64,000 nt of DNA. It comes from Bacillus sp. EAC. GTDB taxonomy: Bacteria; Bacillota; Bacilli; Bacillales; Bacillaceae_G. A model generated the notes under the pieces. It worked only from the letters and a program-made list of their open reading frames with translations. It searched no databases and was not told the origin of the DNA. A program made the translations under genes and the position numbers. Where the stretch lies: positions 1-64,000 of the forward strand of contig NZ_NCSY01000010.1 in NCBI RefSeq assembly GCF_002156875.1. Direction: 5' to 3'. Shown piece by piece: positions 62,298 to 64,000 of the stretch (position 1 is the stretch's first letter; every line of letters begins with the position of its first letter).

Positions 62298-63230
62298 TTA
62301 TAATTTTTCAGCGACTCTTAATTTCGCAGATCTAGCTCTTTTATTTGCTTCCAGTTCATTTTCAGTAGGTAAAAGAGGTTTTCTTGTTATCAATTTAAAC
62401 TTCGGTTTAAATTCATCTGGAATGATTGGTAATCCAGGTGGAAGTGGTGGAAGCGAGCTTGCTTCTTTAAAAATCGTTTTACAAATGCGATCTTCTAAAG
62501 AATGGAATGTAATCACACTAATTCTACCCGAAGATTTTATAAGTGTAAGTGCATCTTTTAGTGCCTCTTCAAATACACCTAGTTCATCGTTAACAGCTAT
62601 ACGTATTGCTTGGAAAACTCTCTTTGCTGGATGACCACCTGTTCGTCTTGCTGCAGCTGGTATGGCATCTTTAATAATCTCAACTAATTCACCTGTTGTC
62701 TCAATCGGTTTCTTTGCTCTTACTTCCTCGATTTTTCGTGCTACTTGTTTGGAGAATTTTTCTTCTCCATAACGGAAAAATATTTTTACAAGTTTTTCAT
62801 ATGGCCAATCATTCACCACTTCAAAAGCTGATAAAGACTGTTCTTGATTCATTCTCATATCAAGTGGTGCATCTTGATGAAAACTGAAACCCCGTTCTGC
62901 CACATCTAGTTGAGGTGAAGAAACTCCTAAATCAAATAAGATCCCATCTACTTCCTGGATTCCTAATTTATGAAGTTCTTCTTTAATATTTTTAAAATTA
63001 CTTTTTACGATCGTTAATTGATTCTCATACTGCATCAATCGTTCTTTCGCATGTCTGATCGCTGTTTCATCTTGATCAAACGCAATTAATTTTCCATTTG
63101 GAGATAATTGTGATAGTAAATACTCACTATGACCTCCACCACCAAGTGTACAATCTACATACGTACCATTTTCATTAATATTTAAGGAATCAACAGTTTC
63201 TTTTAATAAAACTGTAATATGCTCAAACAT
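62298..63230 (-). CDS. rsmH: 16S rRNA (cytosine-1402-N4)-methyltransferase
   Basis: RsmH (MraW) methylates C1402 of 16S rRNA with S-adenosylmethionine. The SAM loop [16 protein letters not shown] is near residue 22, and [12 protein letters not shown] and [15 protein letters not shown] are family signatures. The start at 63230 ([10 protein letters not shown], 310 aa) follows AGAGGTG. The longer frame's GTG lies within that ribosome site. Confidence 0.96.
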   Translation of the reverse strand: MFEHITVLLKETVDSLNINENGTYVDCTLGGGGHSEYLLSQLSPNGKLIAFDQDETAIRHAKERLMQYENQLTIVKSNFKNIKEELHKLGIQEVDGILFDLGVSSPQLDVAERGFSFHQDAPLDMRMNQEQSLSAFEVVNDWPYEKLVKIFFRYGEEKFSKQVARKIEEVRAKKPIETTGELVEIIKDAIPAAARRTGGHPAKRVFQAIRIAVNDELGVFEEALKDALTLIKSSGRISVITFHSLEDRICKTIFKEASSLPPLPPGLPIIPDEFKPKFKLITRKPLLPTENELEANKRARSAKLRVAEKL

Positions 63231-63311
63231 GTTGCTCACCTCTTATAATATCGGAAAAAAATTTACCAAATTAGATTGATAAATTCTTCCAAGTCAAAAA
63301 TATAGTTTAAT

Positions 63312-63743
63312 TTATAAATCAAATCCAATTAAGTTTTCTGCTAAGTCTCCAAACGACTCTTCAGACTCATTCATGTATGTATTCCAAGTTGATTGATCCC
63401 AAATCTCAATTCGATTTGTCACACCAACCACAACACATTCTTTCTCCAATTTGGCATATTGACGGAGATTAGGTGTTATATTAATTCTCCCCATCTTATC
63501 CATCTCACATTCCATTGCACCTGAAAAGAAAAATCGTGTAAATGCCCTGGCATCTTTTTTCGTTAGTGGTAGTGTTCGCAATTTATCTTCAATTACACGC
63601 CATTCGTCCAATGAATAACCAAATAAACATTGATCCAAACCTCTTGTAACGATAAAGTTTTCACCAAGCTTGTCCCGAAATTTGGAAGGAATAATCAGAC
63701 GTCCCTTTACATCGATATTATGTTGATATTCACCGATAAACAT
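63312..63743 (-). CDS. mraZ: Transcriptional regulator MraZ
   Basis: MraZ is an AbrB-fold, ring-forming regulator that represses its own dcw operon in studied bacteria. The 143 residues have two SpoVT/AbrB-like halves: [21 protein letters not shown] and [20 protein letters not shown]. Each half holds the DxxGR signature. GTGGGGG before the ATG acts as the ribosome site and is also a copy of the putative MraZ box. Confidence 0.96.
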   Translation of the reverse strand: MFIGEYQHNIDVKGRLIIPSKFRDKLGENFIVTRGLDQCLFGYSLDEWRVIEDKLRTLPLTKKDARAFTRFFFSGAMECEMDKMGRINITPNLRQYAKLEKECVVVGVTNRIEIWDQSTWNTYMNESEESFGDLAENLIGFDL

Positions 63744-63751
63744 CCTATTCC

Positions 63752-63797
63752 CCCACTTTCTAACACAAACTTACCACATTCCCCCACTTCTTACCAC
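63752..63797 (-). promoter_or_regulatory. Putative MraZ-binding direct repeats
   Basis: GTGGT (63793-63797), GTGGG (63783-63787) and GTGGT (63773-63777) recur every 10 bp on the minus strand. A degenerate TGTGT lies at 63763-63767 and a further GTGGG at 63752-63756. Published MraZ operators are GTGGG-type direct repeats with 5-bp spacers, so the match is good. A TTGTTT/TATAAA pair (15-bp spacer) just upstream may be the promoter. Confidence 0.75.
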
Positions 63798-63821
63798 CTT
63801 TTATAAAAAATTCTTTAAAAA

Positions 63822-63856
63822 AACAAAAAATCCTGCTAATTAACTAGCAGGATTTA
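63822..63856 (-). terminator. bshC terminator
   Basis: The 11-bp perfect stem AAATCCTGCTA/TAGCAGGATTT has a 6-base loop and is followed by T-rich sequence on the minus strand, separating bshC from mraZ. Confidence 0.9.
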
Positions 63857-63868
63857 GTATTATCTAAT

Positions 63869-64000
63869 TTAAAGTTTTACAATTTGATGAGAGTAATCCC
63901 ATGATAATTCCAATCCACATAATTCGTGTACAAAATCAAATCCATATTTATTAATATAATACATTATATTAAGGATCCTCTCTTGTGGCTTACCATTAGG
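63869..64000 (-). CDS. bshC: Bacillithiol synthase BshC, C-terminal fragment
   Basis: Only the last 43 codons lie in the window. The peptide begins PNGKPQERILNIMYYINKYG and ends SHQIVKL. It fits the C-terminus I recall for BshC, the putative cysteine ligase of bacillithiol synthesis, and B. subtilis bshC (yllA) lies immediately upstream of mraZ. The gene continues past base 64000. Confidence 0.82.
   Translation of the reverse strand, partial: PNGKPQERILNIMYYINKYGFDFVHELCGLELSWDYSHQIVKL

Overview
The window is a low-GC (visibly A/T-rich) chromosomal segment from an endospore-forming member of the Bacillaceae (Bacillus sensu lato). Four things point there. It carries spoIIGA-sigE-sigG, spoVD and spoVE. 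It follows the Bacillus subtilis order mraZ-rsmH-ftsL-pbpB-spoVD-murE-mraY-murD-spoVE-murG-murB-divIB-ftsA-ftsZ. It has a PyrR-attenuated pyr operon, and an ileS T-box beside divIVA. MurE has the DNPR motif of meso-diaminopimelate-adding enzymes. I cannot name the genus with confidence. Nearly all genes lie on the minus strand, so the transcription order runs from high to low coordinates.

Layout in transcription order. 64000-63869: 3' end of bshC and its terminator. 63.8-46.7 kb: the dcw cluster, opening with 10-bp-periodic MraZ-type boxes and closing with ftsA-ftsZ behind a near-perfect sigma-H promoter. Two structures interrupt the cluster: a 107-bp palindrome between spoVE and murG, and a terminator between murB and divIB. 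46.4-43.5 kb: spoIIGA-sigE and sigG, with a long-spacer, Spo0A-type spoIIG promoter. 43.5-42.9 kb: a gene-free stretch with three tandem long hairpins. 42.9-38.8 kb: ylmC-ylmD-ylmE-sepF-ylmG, ylmH, divIVA. 38.8-32.8 kb: T-box-ileS, a DUF2269 membrane protein, ylyA, lspA, rluD. 32.8-21.0 kb: pyrR-pyrP-pyrBC-carAB-pyrKDFE, tightly overlapped. 20.9-10.8 kb: an accessory block holding a DinB-like protein, a heterodimeric ABC exporter, two GNAT enzymes, small membrane proteins, methionine gamma-lyase, a Nudix enzyme, glutamate racemase and a 58-codon membrane peptide. 10.7-0.3 kb: rqcH (plus strand), Ca2+-type P-ATPase, yloC, gmk, rpoZ, coaBC, priA, then an array of 122-bp hairpin repeats.

The genes form coherent modules: peptidoglycan precursor synthesis and septum assembly (dcw, sepF, divIVA); the early compartment-specific sporulation switch (SpoIIGA processes pro-sigma-E; sigma-G follows); de novo UMP synthesis under PyrR control; and ribosome-associated quality control (RqcH, YlmH).

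I did not find a clear undescribed multi-gene system. The most unusual material is non-coding: three families of palindromic or relic repeats lying in 3' regions, with conserved arms and co-varying inner stems, and several absences against B. subtilis synteny (remA, ylmA, ylxW-ylxX-sbp, the third pyr attenuator). Statements about B. subtilis gene order and known families are from memory; no database search was possible.
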